In this document: positions 1-6,836 of the stretch, in pieces | How positions within the stretch are numbered: the stretch's first letter is position 1 | Layout: every line of letters begins with the position of its first letter | From: Candidatus Rokuibacteriota bacterium | GTDB lineage: Bacteria > Methylomirabilota > Methylomirabilia > Rokubacteriales > CSP1-6 | Direction of reading: 5' to 3' | Assembly: GCA_003220195.1 (NCBI GenBank) | Contig: QHRT01000405.1 | Span: 1 to 6,891 of the forward strand | Length of the DNA stretch: 6,891 bases | Notes under the pieces: generated by a model | Told to the model about the DNA's origin: nothing | The model's input: only the letters and a program-made list of their open reading frames with translations | Database searches by the model: none | Position numbers and translations under genes: made by a program

Positions 1-21
1 ACGGCCCCTCACCGGTCATGA
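1..21 (+). CDS. C-terminal tail of an upstream gene (partial)
   Basis: Reading from base 1 in frame gives T-A-P-H-R-S followed by a TGA at 19-21. This stop overlaps the ATG of the next gene as ATGA (18-21), the usual arrangement for translationally coupled genes in one operon. Six residues are too few to identify the product. By context it could be an ATPase subunit of the same importer or any other operon member. The call rests only on the overlap. Confidence 0.35.
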   Translation, partial: TAPHRS

Positions 22-842
22 GAAGAAGTCTCCGGCGCGTCACGAAGAACGCCGTCGCGGTGATCGGCGGCGTGTCCGCGCTGGTCATCGTGATCGTCGC
101 CGTCTTCGCGGGTCGGCTGGCGCCGCATCCGCCCGACGAGCAGAACTTCGACCTGATCGAGGCGAGACCCGGGATGCACGCGCTGCTCGGCACCGATCGG
201 TTCGGCCGCGACGTCCTGAGCCGCGTGATCCATGGCGCCCGCGTGTCGCTCTACGTGGCGGTCACGTCGATCGGGCTCGCGATGCTCGCGGGCGGTGCGC
301 TCGGCCTCCTGGCGGGCTACGCTGGCGGCCTCTGGGACAACGGGATCAACCGCGTGATGGACGTGTTCTTCAGCATCCCCGGGCTCCTGCTCGCGGTCGG
401 GATCGCGGCGATGCGAGGACCCGGCGTGAACAGCGCCGTCGTGGCGATCGCCATCGTCTACACGCCGCTCTTCGTGCGCGTCATGCGCGCTCCCGTGCTG
501 GCCGAGCGCGAGAAGGAATACGTCGAAGCGGTACGCGCGCTCGGCGCGGGCCGCCTGATCGTCGCGGTGAAGCACATTCTGCCCAACGTGATGTCGCCAT
601 TCGTGGTGCAGGGGACCGTGGCCTTTTTGCAGGCGGTCCTGATCGAAGCCTCGCTCTCCTACCTCGGCCTGTCCGCGCAGCCACCGACGCCGTCGTGGGG
701 GAACATGCTGAACGAGGGCCGGACCTATCTCGAAACCGCGCCGTGGATCTCCGTCTTTCCCGGCCTCGCCATCATGATCGCCGTGCTCGCGTTCAACCTG
801 ATCGGCGACGGCCTGCGCGACGTGCTCGATCCGAACGCCTGA
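18..842 (+). CDS. DppC/OppC-type ABC importer permease
   Basis: Inner-membrane channel subunit of a peptide/opine/nickel-class ABC importer, 274 residues and complete. After a basic N-terminus there is a membrane helix at about residues 11-32. The family signature 'LLGTDRFGRDVLSRV' follows at 56-70, and further helices lie near 75-103, 113-131, 137-156, 195-217 and 244-263. The cytoplasmic EAA loop that docks the ATPase is at about 170-190 (E-A-V-R-A-L-G ... H-I-L-P-N). The C-terminus ends in the typical 'NLIGDGLRDVLDP'. The start is supported by the ATGA overlap with the preceding reading frame, which suggests translational coupling; no strong Shine-Dalgarno sequence is visible in the few bases available. 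The binding-protein gene follows after 26 bases. The transported substrate cannot be read from this subunit. Confidence 0.95.
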   Translation: MRRSLRRVTKNAVAVIGGVSALVIVIVAVFAGRLAPHPPDEQNFDLIEARPGMHALLGTDRFGRDVLSRVIHGARVSLYVAVTSIGLAMLAGGALGLLAGYAGGLWDNGINRVMDVFFSIPGLLLAVGIAAMRGPGVNSAVVAIAIVYTPLFVRVMRAPVLAEREKEYVEAVRALGAGRLIVAVKHILPNVMSPFVVQGTVAFLQAVLIEASLSYLGLSAQPPTPSWGNMLNEGRTYLETAPWISVFPGLAIMIAVLAFNLIGDGLRDVLDPNA

Positions 843-853
843 CCTCGAACCCG

Positions 854-858
854 GGAGG
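854..858 (+). promoter_or_regulatory. Ribosome binding site of the binding-protein gene
   Basis: GGAGG lies 10 bases before the ATG at 869. It settles the start: an upstream in-frame ATG at 695 would place 58 extra residues inside the permease gene and in front of a clear Tat signal. Confidence 0.8.
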
Positions 859-868
859 GAACGACACC

Positions 869-2410
869 ATGAAGACCGATCTCGACCGCCGACGGTTCCT
901 CGAATCGAGTGCTCTCGCGCTCGGAGCCCTGGCCCTCGGCACGGACGCTGTCGCCCAGGCGCCGAAGCCTGGCGGCACGTTCGTCTCGGCGCGGACGACC
1001 GAGGCGACCGGGCTCGACCCGCAGCTCGTGCCGGCGTTCTCCCGCAGCGCGCGCTCGCCCCTCATGTACAACCAGCTCGTGCGCTTCGAGCCGGACATGA
1101 CGCCGGTGCCCGAGCTCGCGGAGTCGTGGGAAGTGAGCCGCGACGGGCTCACGTGGACGTTCAAGCTGCGGCAGGGCGTCAAGTTCCACGACGGCCAGGA
1201 GCTGACCTCGGCGGACGTGAAATTCACGCTCGATCGCCTCTTCGAGAAGTCGCCGGGGAAGTCCGACTTCATCGCCGTCGACAAGGTCGAGCCAGCCGGG
1301 AAGTACGGGGTGAAGTTCATCACCAAGGAGCCGTTCGCCGGCCTGCTGGCCGCGCTCGGAGGCTTCTGGGGCTTCATCATCAACGAGGCGGGGGTCAAGA
1401 AGCACGGTGACCTGAACAAGGCCGCCGTCGGCACCGGGCCCTACGTGCTGGAGGACTGGAAGGTCGAGCAGCAGATGACGCTGAAGAAACATGCGGGCTA
1501 CTTCAAGAAGGGCCTGCCGCACGTTGACCAGGTGATCCTCCGCGTGATCCCCGACGAGGCGAACATCGTCGCCGCGTTGCGCACCGGCCAGATCCATCAC
1601 GCGTTCATCGAGGACAACAAGAACTTCACTCTCCTGAAGGACGAGAAGTCGCTCACGGGCTTCCGGAGCTCGCGGCTCGGCTACGACTTCCTCAACATCA
1701 ACGCGAGCCGTGGACCGTTGAAGGACGTCCGCGTGCGCCAGGCGATCTCGTGGGCGGTCGACCGCGCCCAGGTGCTTCGCGTCGCCGCCGCTGGTTTCGG
1801 CCGCTTGCCCGCGCCCGCGACGGCGCCGATGAAGCAGTGGCAACTGCCCGAAGAGCAGTGGATGAAGTTCTACAAGCCCGACCTCGACCGCGCGAAGAAG
1901 CTCATGGCCGACGCCGGTGCCGCGAGCGGCTTCACGGTGAAGCTCGGCGTGATCCCGACGTTCCCGACGATGGTGTCCGGCGCGCCGGTGATCGCCGCGC
2001 AGCTGAAACGGATCGGCATCACCGCGGAGATCGAGAACGTCGAATATGCCGTGTGGATCAAGCGCTGGCTGGCCAAGGACTTCGACATGACGATGAACAC
2101 GACGCCGGGCTACGCCGACCCGGACACCGCGTTCTTCCGCGCGCTGCACTCCACCAAGGGCCAGAACTGGAACAGCTGGAGCGTTCCCGAGCTCGACCAG
2201 CTGCTCGAGGAAGGGCGACGCACGTTGGACCAGAAGAAGAGGAAGGAGATCTACGACAAGGCGCAGCTCATGATCCTCGAGAACGTGCCGCACCTCTGGC
2301 TCTACTCGGCGGACACGATCGACTTCACGCAAGCGTCGGTGAAGGGCTTCCGCCAGCATCCGACCACGCTCCTCTACGGCTTCGAGGGCGTGTGGATGGA
2401 GAAGGCGTAA
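869..2410 (+). CDS. Family-5 extracellular solute-binding protein of an ABC importer, Tat-exported
   Basis: Periplasmic ligand-capture subunit of a Dpp/Opp-like importer, 513 residues, usual for the SBP_bac_5 family. The N-terminus carries a twin-arginine signal: 'DRRRFLESS' at residues 6-14, a hydrophobic stretch at 15-24, and an A-Q-A site ending at residue 31. The mature protein begins near 'PKPGGTF'. Family hallmarks follow: 'PELAESWEVSRDGLTW', then 'FKLRQGVKFHDGQELTSADV', a 'GTGPYVL' turn in mid-protein, and 'DVRVRQAISWAVDR' further on. The gene sits 26 bases after the DppC gene and 21 bases before the DppB gene, so the three are probably one transcript. Tat export implies cytoplasmic folding before transport. 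The ligand (peptide, opine, glutathione, or a small organic acid or amide) cannot be deduced. The family and role are clear; substrate specificity is not. Confidence 0.95.
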   Translation: MKTDLDRRRFLESSALALGALALGTDAVAQAPKPGGTFVSARTTEATGLDPQLVPAFSRSARSPLMYNQLVRFEPDMTPVPELAESWEVSRDGLTWTFKLRQGVKFHDGQELTSADVKFTLDRLFEKSPGKSDFIAVDKVEPAGKYGVKFITKEPFAGLLAALGGFWGFIINEAGVKKHGDLNKAAVGTGPYVLEDWKVEQQMTLKKHAGYFKKGLPHVDQVILRVIPDEANIVAALRTGQIHHAFIEDNKNFTLLKDEKSLTGFRSSRLGYDFLNINASRGPLKDVRVRQAISWAVDRAQVLRVAAAGFGRLPAPATAPMKQWQLPEEQWMKFYKPDLDRAKKLMADAGAASGFTVKLGVIPTFPTMVSGAPVIAAQLKRIGITAEIENVEYAVWIKRWLAKDFDMTMNTTPGYADPDTAFFRALHSTKGQNWNSWSVPELDQLLEEGRRTLDQKKRKEIYDKAQLMILENVPHLWLYSADTIDFTQASVKGFRQHPTTLLYGFEGVWMEKA

Positions 2411-2431
2411 CGCGAGCCATTGGCCGCCGCC

Positions 2432-3360
2432 ATGTGGCGGTACGTCCTCGTTCGCCTCTACTCGATGGCGCTGACCCTGGCCGGCCTGACGATCCTGGTC
2501 TTTTTAATGTTGCGCCTGATTCCCGGCACCGTCGTCGAGCAGATGATCGGCGCCGACGCCGTCGTCAGTCCGGCCATGGTGGCGGAGCTCCGACGCTTCT
2601 TCGGGCTCGATCAACCGTGGTGGGTGCAGTACGCGCGGTGGATCGGCGAGCTCCTGCACGGGCATCTCGGCACATCGTGGCGCACCGGCAAGCCGGTCGT
2701 CGCGCTGATCGCCGAGCGGCTGCCCGTGACGCTCGAGCTCACCACGCCCGCCGTGGCGTTCGCGCTCGCCCTCGGCATTCCCGCGGGCGTCGTCTCGGCC
2801 ACGCGGCGCGATCGCGCCGTGGACAACGTGACGCGCGTGAGCACGTTGCTACGGCTCTCCGTCCCGCTGTTCTGGCAGGGGACGATGTTGATCCTCTTCT
2901 TTCGGTCATGTGGGTGGACTTCTTCACCGACCCGCGGGGCAACCTGACGATCATGCTGCTGCCCGCGCTCTGCCTCGGCACCGCCAGCGCCGCGAACATC
3001 GCCCGCACGACGCGCGCCTCGATGCTGGACGTCATGAGATCCGAGTACGTCCGCACCGCTGCGGCGAAAGGCCTCACGGATCGGCTCGTCATTCTCAAGC
3101 ATGCGCTGACGAACGCGTTGATTCCGATCGTCACCGTCGCCGGATTACAGATCGGCATCCTGCTCGGGGGGACGGTCGTCGTGGAGGAGGTGTTCACGCT
3201 GCCCGGCGTCGGTCGCCTGGTGCTGTGGTCGATCTATCAGCGCGACTATCCGCTGACCCAGGCGACGATCCTCTTCATCGCCGTCCTGTTCATGACGATC
3301 AACCTGGCGGTGGACGTGCTCTACGGGTATCTCGACCCGCGTATCCGGTACGGCACGTGA
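2432..3360 (+). pseudogene. DppB/OppB-type ABC importer permease, broken by a frameshift/deletion
   Basis: Second channel subunit of the importer, split over two frames. The first part runs from ATG 2432 (M-W-R-Y-V-L-V-R-L, a standard DppB beginning) to about 2902, then falls into nonsense and stops at 2945-2947. The second part is in the next frame from about 2902 to the TGA at 3358-3360. It carries 'LLPALCLGTASAANIARTTR', the EAA loop ('SEYVRTAAAKGL'), 'EEVFTLPGVGRLV' and the C-terminal 'DVLYGYLDPRIRYG'. Adding one base near 2902 would join them into about 309 residues reading 'LILFFSVMWVDFFTDPRGN'. Homologues such as E. coli DppB have a further loop around L-H-W-L-P between these segments, so the lesion is more likely a short deletion of length 3n+1 than a single-base loss. 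A TTG at 2420 is an alternative start. No good Shine-Dalgarno sequence is visible; translation probably depends on the preceding gene. A sequencing or assembly error cannot be excluded. Confidence 0.85.
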
Positions 3361-4032
3361 CCCTACGCCAGTCACCGTGGAACGCGCCGCGGTCACCGAT
3401 GTCCCGGCGTCTGGGAAGTCAAGTTCGCAGTCGCGACGGCGTGCGACGCGCCGCTCGATCACGCTCTGCGCAACCGGTGTCCCCTGCACGCCGTCCGGGA
3501 CGTAGAGCGTGATCGCATCCCCGGCGCGCAGATCGCGGCGGATCCCCTTGTCGAGCTGGCTCACGTCGACGGTCACGGTGCGGCCGTCCGGCGTGCGGAC
3601 GGTCACGGTCGACGCCGCGACTGACTGGACCGATCCGATGACCGCGATCCGGGCGAGGTCGCTCGTCAGCGTCCCGGTGGGCGGTGCGGCGGCTGGCGCC
3701 GCCTGGCCGGCCGCGTCAGCCGAGATCGTCTCGATCCGGGCATCGAGCAGCTGCCCTTTGCGGGCCCCCTCGATGCCGAGCACGCTCACGCGGTCGCCCG
3801 CTTTCGGTCGAGGGCCCTGGTCGGTGAGCGCGGCGCCGCTCCGGCGCTCGAGCGTCGCGACGTAGTTGACGCCGTCGTCACCCCGGATCTCGGCCTGGGG
3901 CTGGTTGAGCAGTTCCTTCGGCGACAGGAGCGTTCCGCTCACGAGTCGATAACTCGACATGGCGGCGCTCGTCGGAGAGGCGAACAGCAGGCCGATGATG
4001 GGCGCGGCGAGAGTCAACCTCTGGTAGGTCAT
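3145..4032 (-). CDS. Small secreted protein of unknown function; 3' end uncertain
   Basis: I do not recognise a named family. Starting at ATG 4032, the first ~23 residues form a Sec signal peptide (hydrophobic 'LAAPIIGLLFA', then 'SPTSAA'). The mature part looks like small beta-rich modules. One is near 'GDRVSVLGIEGARKGQLLDA'. An Ala/Pro-rich linker ('AAGQAAPAAAPPTG') follows. A second module contains 'TVTVRTPDGRTVTVDVSQLD' and 'LRAGDAITLYVPDG', resembling OB-fold or SH3-like periplasmic domains. Convincing protein sequence ends near 'VAQSVIERR' (about 3450). Beyond that the frame is Arg/Asp/His-rich and runs 216 bases antisense into the DppB gene before a stop, so the last ~100 residues are probably not native. 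A one-base shift would give a stop at 3419-3421. An in-frame ATG at 4083 is disfavoured because the ribosome site and signal peptide fit 4032. It lies 54 bases after the nitrilase-like gene and is probably in the same operon. Confidence 0.6.
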   Translation of the reverse strand: MTYQRLTLAAPIIGLLFASPTSAAMSSYRLVSGTLLSPKELLNQPQAEIRGDDGVNYVATLERRSGAALTDQGPRPKAGDRVSVLGIEGARKGQLLDARIETISADAAGQAAPAAAPPTGTLTSDLARIAVIGSVQSVAASTVTVRTPDGRTVTVDVSQLDKGIRRDLRAGDAITLYVPDGVQGTPVAQSVIERRVARRRDCELDFPDAGTSVTAARSTVTGVGSRAVPDTRVEIPVEHVHRQVDRHEQDGDEEDRRLGQRIVALIDRPQHQATDAGQREHLLHDDRPPEQDADL

Positions 4033-4038
4033 CGCGAG

Positions 4039-4046
4039 CTCCTCCC
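4039..4046 (-). promoter_or_regulatory. Strong ribosome binding site of the secreted-protein gene
   Basis: On the minus strand this reads GGGAGGAG, 6 bases before the ATG at 4032. It is the best Shine-Dalgarno match in the window and decides the start over the upstream ATG at 4083. Confidence 0.8.
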
Positions 4047-4086
4047 GATCTGACGAGCGGTGCACGGCGCGTGCCCGTGACACGCG

Positions 4087-5163
4087 CTACTGCCCCGGTT
4101 TCGCCCAGATTCCCCGATCGTGCATCAGCCGGATCTGCCGCCGGATGACGTTGCGGTATTCCTTGTGCTTCATCGGGGCGCGCTTCAGGTAGAGGTTCTT
4201 CGGATAGATCGGCTTCTCGTACAGGAGCTGATAGAGCTCCGTTCTGAGATCTTTGATCCAGTTGTCCCACTGCGCGCGAGCGCGGTGGTCGCGCAACGCT
4301 TCGATGTCGATCACGCCGCCGACGTACGTGGAGCCGGCGCCGTAGTCCTGCCGGCCCACGATCTGCCCCTTGTAGTTGATGACGAAGGAGCGCCCGCCGA
4401 ACGTATCGATCGGGGTCGTTTCCTCCGGGAACAGGTAGTACGTCCCCATGTTCGGCGCCACGACGTACATGTTGTTGTCGAGCGCACGTGCGCGGCTCTG
4501 GATCTCGAACATCTCGTTGCCCGTCGCCGGGTGCGGGTACGACGCCCGGGAGACGACCTCGGCGCCGTTCAGCGCGAGCGCCCGGGCGTTCTCCGGGTAC
4601 GAGCCCTCGTTCGCCATCATGATGCCGAGCCGACCGATCTCGGTGTCGGCGACGGGCCAGAACGCCTGCAGCGTCCGGCCGTACTTCTCGACCCACCAGT
4701 CGTACACGTCGTGCGGGCAGACCGAGTGCTCGACCGGAAAGAGCGGCGAGACCTTGTAGTGCTGCAAGATCACCTTGCCGCGCGGGTTGATGATGAACCC
4801 GACGTTGAAGTAACGATCGCGCAGGTCCGGATGGCGCGCTTTCGCCTGCGCCATCACGAACGCCCCGTACTCCTTCGCGATCTTGCCGAGCTCGGCCGTT
4901 TCCTCGCCGGGGATGTCGATCGCGCACTCGCGCGCGAACTCGACGTGATCGAGATCGAGCACCTCGTCGTTGAAGCCCTGGAGCGCGCCTTCGGGGAACG
5001 CGATCAGCCGCACCGGGAGATCGAGGCTCGAGAGCCACGATGCGGCCTTCACCAGATGTGACAGGTGCTCGAGATTGAGCTGGATGTCCTTGCGCTTGCG
5101 AATGCCGCGCACGGTGGGGATCAGTCCGACGGCGGTGTAGGGCTTGATCATGCCCCGGATCAT
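4087..5163 (-). CDS. Nitrilase-superfamily (CN-hydrolase) protein lacking the catalytic cysteine
   Basis: Carbon-nitrogen hydrolase fold, 358 residues, with a C-terminal extension of about 65 residues after the core; closest in style to aliphatic amidase/formamidase-type members. The catalytic Glu is seen at E58 ('AFPEGALQGF'), the catalytic Lys at K137 ('LQHYKVSP') and a second loop Glu at E145. The nucleophile motif, I-C-x-(D/E)-G-x-(F/Y)-P-E in amidases, reads 'IMMANEGSYPE' at 181-191, so the Cys position is Ala184 (codon GCG, 4614-4612). The only other cysteines are C80 and C149, neither in the nucleophile turn. Established family chemistry needs this Cys for the acyl-enzyme, so ordinary amidase or nitrilase activity is unlikely (inference). 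No signal peptide; probably cytoplasmic. The ATG at 5163 overlaps the cyclase stop as ATGA, indicating coupling. An ATG at 5151 (residue 5) is a possible alternative start. Confidence 0.9.
   Translation of the reverse strand: MIRGMIKPYTAVGLIPTVRGIRKRKDIQLNLEHLSHLVKAASWLSSLDLPVRLIAFPEGALQGFNDEVLDLDHVEFARECAIDIPGEETAELGKIAKEYGAFVMAQAKARHPDLRDRYFNVGFIINPRGKVILQHYKVSPLFPVEHSVCPHDVYDWWVEKYGRTLQAFWPVADTEIGRLGIMMANEGSYPENARALALNGAEVVSRASYPHPATGNEMFEIQSRARALDNNMYVVAPNMGTYYLFPEETTPIDTFGGRSFVINYKGQIVGRQDYGAGSTYVGGVIDIEALRDHRARAQWDNWIKDLRTELYQLLYEKPIYPKNLYLKRAPMKHKEYRNVIRRQIRLMHDRGIWAKPGQ
5160..5163 (-). other. ATGA stop/start overlap (translational coupling)
   Basis: On the minus strand the cyclase ends GTA-TGA and the nitrilase-like gene begins ATG-ATC, sharing ATGA. 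Such overlaps typically mark genes translated from one mRNA by re-initiation and often made in related amounts. Confidence 0.8.
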
Positions 5164-6830
5164 ACCAGCGCCGCGGCGAGGCGGCTCGGGTCGGCGATGA
5201 CGCGCACCGCGACCGGCACCCCGCGGTTGCGCACGGTTACCTCGTGGCGCGGAAATGCGGAGACGTCCACGCCGGCCGCAATGGCGACCTCTTCGGAAAT
5301 CACGAGCGCGGCGCGATAGTCTTTCGTCAGCTGCTCGAGCCGGCTCGCGACGTGCACGGTGTCGCCGACGGCGGTGAAGTAGACACCCTCGCCGTAGCCC
5401 ATGCGGCCGACGATCGCCGGGCCGACGTGGATGCCGATGCCGATGCGAAACGGCGATGGCAGATCGTCACTGAGCTCGCGGCTCAGCGCGGCCAGCCTCT
5501 CGACGATCGCGGCGGCCGCGGCGAGCGCCTCCCGACATCCCGCGTTCGCGCCGCTCTCCACGCCGAAGAGCGCCATCACGCCGTCCCCGGTGAACTGGTT
5601 CGGGATGCCGCCCGCGCGCGTGATCGCGCCGCCGACCGCCTCGAAGTAGCGGTTCAAGAGGAAGACGACGTCGTAGGGAAGCCGGTGCTCGGCCAGGCTC
5701 GTGAAGCCGCGAAGGTCGGCGAAGAGGACGGCAATCTCACGCTCCCGGCCGCCACGATGGTCCGTCTGGAACGCGGCGTCGGAGGGCCCGGCCGTCGCGG
5801 GCAGCACGGGCGCGACCACGACGTCACGCGTGGGTCTCAGCTGACACGCGAGCCGCACGTCGGGAGGCGCGCCGACTCGTCTCAACACGCGCACTTCGTC
5901 CGGCCCGGCCTCGGGCAACTCGGGGAAGCCGCGGAGAATCCTCACGCGGCACGTCGAGCAGCGGCCGCGTCCGCCGCACACCGACGCGTGCGGGATGCCG
6001 GCGAACCGGCTCGTTTCGAGCACCGTGAACCCGATCGGCGTGACGACGTCACGCCCGCCGGGATACGTGATGCGGAACGAGTGCGACCGTTGGCGCATGC
6101 GGCGAACGCCGCGCGCGAGCAGCACGAGCGCGAGCGCGCCGCCGTAGACGATCATGATGCCGTCGTAGACCGCTGCCAGCGCCGCGCGCTGTGCGGGGCC
6201 AGGCGCCCGGGTCGCGCGCGCGACCGCGAGGGCCCAGCCAGGATCCGCCTGCGCGCGCGCCGTGACGTCGCGCCCGGCCATGACGAAGCCGAGGAACGCC
6301 AGCACCGGAAGCAGCAGCGCGACGGCGAAGAGCCAGGGCTGGACGCGGCGGTAACCGGCGCGGAGACGGAGCCAGAAGTGGATCCCGATGCAGCCGTGCG
6401 TCCACGCGATGGGCAACAAGAGCGAGTGGCGCGCCCCGGCGACGTGGCCCCAGAGCGCGAGCACGACTCGCGTGTAGGAGTCGGTGACGTCGAACAACGC
6501 CCACGCGACGTGCGTGCCGACGATGTGCGTGCCGAGGAGCGGCGGGATCGAGAGGCCGAGAACGAGTTGCCACGCCTCCCACGGCGCCAGCCGCAGATGG
6601 CGGCGCCGGTAGAGGGATCGGAGGGCCAGCGCGGCATGGACGACCAGCGCCGAGTAGAGCACCGGCGTCACGACGGGATTGCGCCAGAAGGCAATGAACC
6701 AGCGGCGGCCGTCTTCCATCAGCTCGAGCGAGAAGAGCCCGAGCGTGTGGTTGAGGAAGTGCGTGGTCAGGTACGTCATGAGGAGGACGCCCGACACGAC
6801 GCGCAGCCGCCGGGCGAGGAGGGGCGACAT
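5160..6830 (-). CDS. Membrane class III adenylate/guanylate cyclase with diheme anchor and [2Fe-2S] ferredoxin domain (CyaC-like)
   Basis: A 556-residue three-part protein predicted to make a cyclic nucleotide (probably cAMP) in response to redox state. Residues 11-240 form about six membrane helices related to cytochrome b anchors of succinate:quinone oxidoreductases. H28, H65, H107 and H145 are spaced much like the four heme ligands of diheme SdhC; H24, H102 and H151 are alternatives. Residues 250-345 are an adrenodoxin/plant-type [2Fe-2S] ferredoxin with C285-x5-C291-x2-C294 and C329. Residues 363-545 are the cyclase domain, with metal-binding Asp372 ('LFADLRGF') and Asp416 ('FTGDGVMALFG') and R497 in 'VGDTVHVASRLEQ'. 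The purine-recognition Lys position is Gln412, its partner is Thr486, and the usual transition-state Asn is His493. The same three-part layout is known from Sinorhizobium meliloti CyaC, a quinone-responsive adenylate cyclase. A short AGGGA precedes the ATG by 3 bases, and a possible upstream stop lies 6 bases away, suggesting an operon. Confidence 0.93.
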   Translation of the reverse strand: MSPLLARRLRVVSGVLLMTYLTTHFLNHTLGLFSLELMEDGRRWFIAFWRNPVVTPVLYSALVVHAALALRSLYRRRHLRLAPWEAWQLVLGLSIPPLLGTHIVGTHVAWALFDVTDSYTRVVLALWGHVAGARHSLLLPIAWTHGCIGIHFWLRLRAGYRRVQPWLFAVALLLPVLAFLGFVMAGRDVTARAQADPGWALAVARATRAPGPAQRAALAAVYDGIMIVYGGALALVLLARGVRRMRQRSHSFRITYPGGRDVVTPIGFTVLETSRFAGIPHASVCGGRGRCSTCRVRILRGFPELPEAGPDEVRVLRRVGAPPDVRLACQLRPTRDVVVAPVLPATAGPSDAAFQTDHRGGREREIAVLFADLRGFTSLAEHRLPYDVVFLLNRYFEAVGGAITRAGGIPNQFTGDGVMALFGVESGANAGCREALAAAAAIVERLAALSRELSDDLPSPFRIGIGIHVGPAIVGRMGYGEGVYFTAVGDTVHVASRLEQLTKDYRAALVISEEVAIAAGVDVSAFPRHEVTVRNRGVPVAVRVIADPSRLAAALV

Positions 6831-6836
6831 CCGTCC

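Noticed and set aside
725..2359. Long open frame (544 codons) on the minus strand opposite the binding-protein gene
   Set aside because: It is an antisense shadow in high-GC DNA: Arg/Glu/Val/His-rich, no family motifs, and the plus strand holds a clear SBP_bac_5 gene.
1750..2901. Upstream part of the plus-strand frame that contains the second half of DppB
   Set aside because: Before about 2902 it overlaps the binding protein and the first DppB half out of frame and shows no protein-like sequence; only 2902-3360 is real.
2895..2905. Programmed -1 frameshift at the TTC-TTT run to rescue DppB
   Set aside because: The run is C-TTC-TTT, not an X-XXY-YYZ slippery heptamer. I see no obvious downstream stem, the family is not known for recoding, and a loop also seems to be missing.
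3361..3418. Possible bidirectional terminator between the convergent genes
   Set aside because: Only a weak CGCCG/CGGCG pairing with a 15-base loop and no T-run; not enough to call a terminator.
4050..4086. Inverted repeat between the nitrilase-like and secreted-protein genes
   Set aside because: About 5 paired bases (CACGG/CCGTG) without a U-tract; consistent with chance in GC-rich DNA.
3878..5038. 386-codon minus-strand frame overlapping the nitrilase-like gene
   Set aside because: Arg-rich out-of-frame shadow; the nitrilase frame has the recognisable motifs and the coupled start.
4120..5061. 313-codon plus-strand frame opposite the nitrilase-like gene
   Set aside because: Complement of well-conserved coding sequence with low-complexity Arg/Val/Asp/His composition and no ribosome site noted.
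5428..5450. Short tandem GATGCC repeat
   Set aside because: It simply encodes the I-G-I-G-I stretch of the cyclase domain ('FRIGIGIHVG') and is too short to be a separate element.
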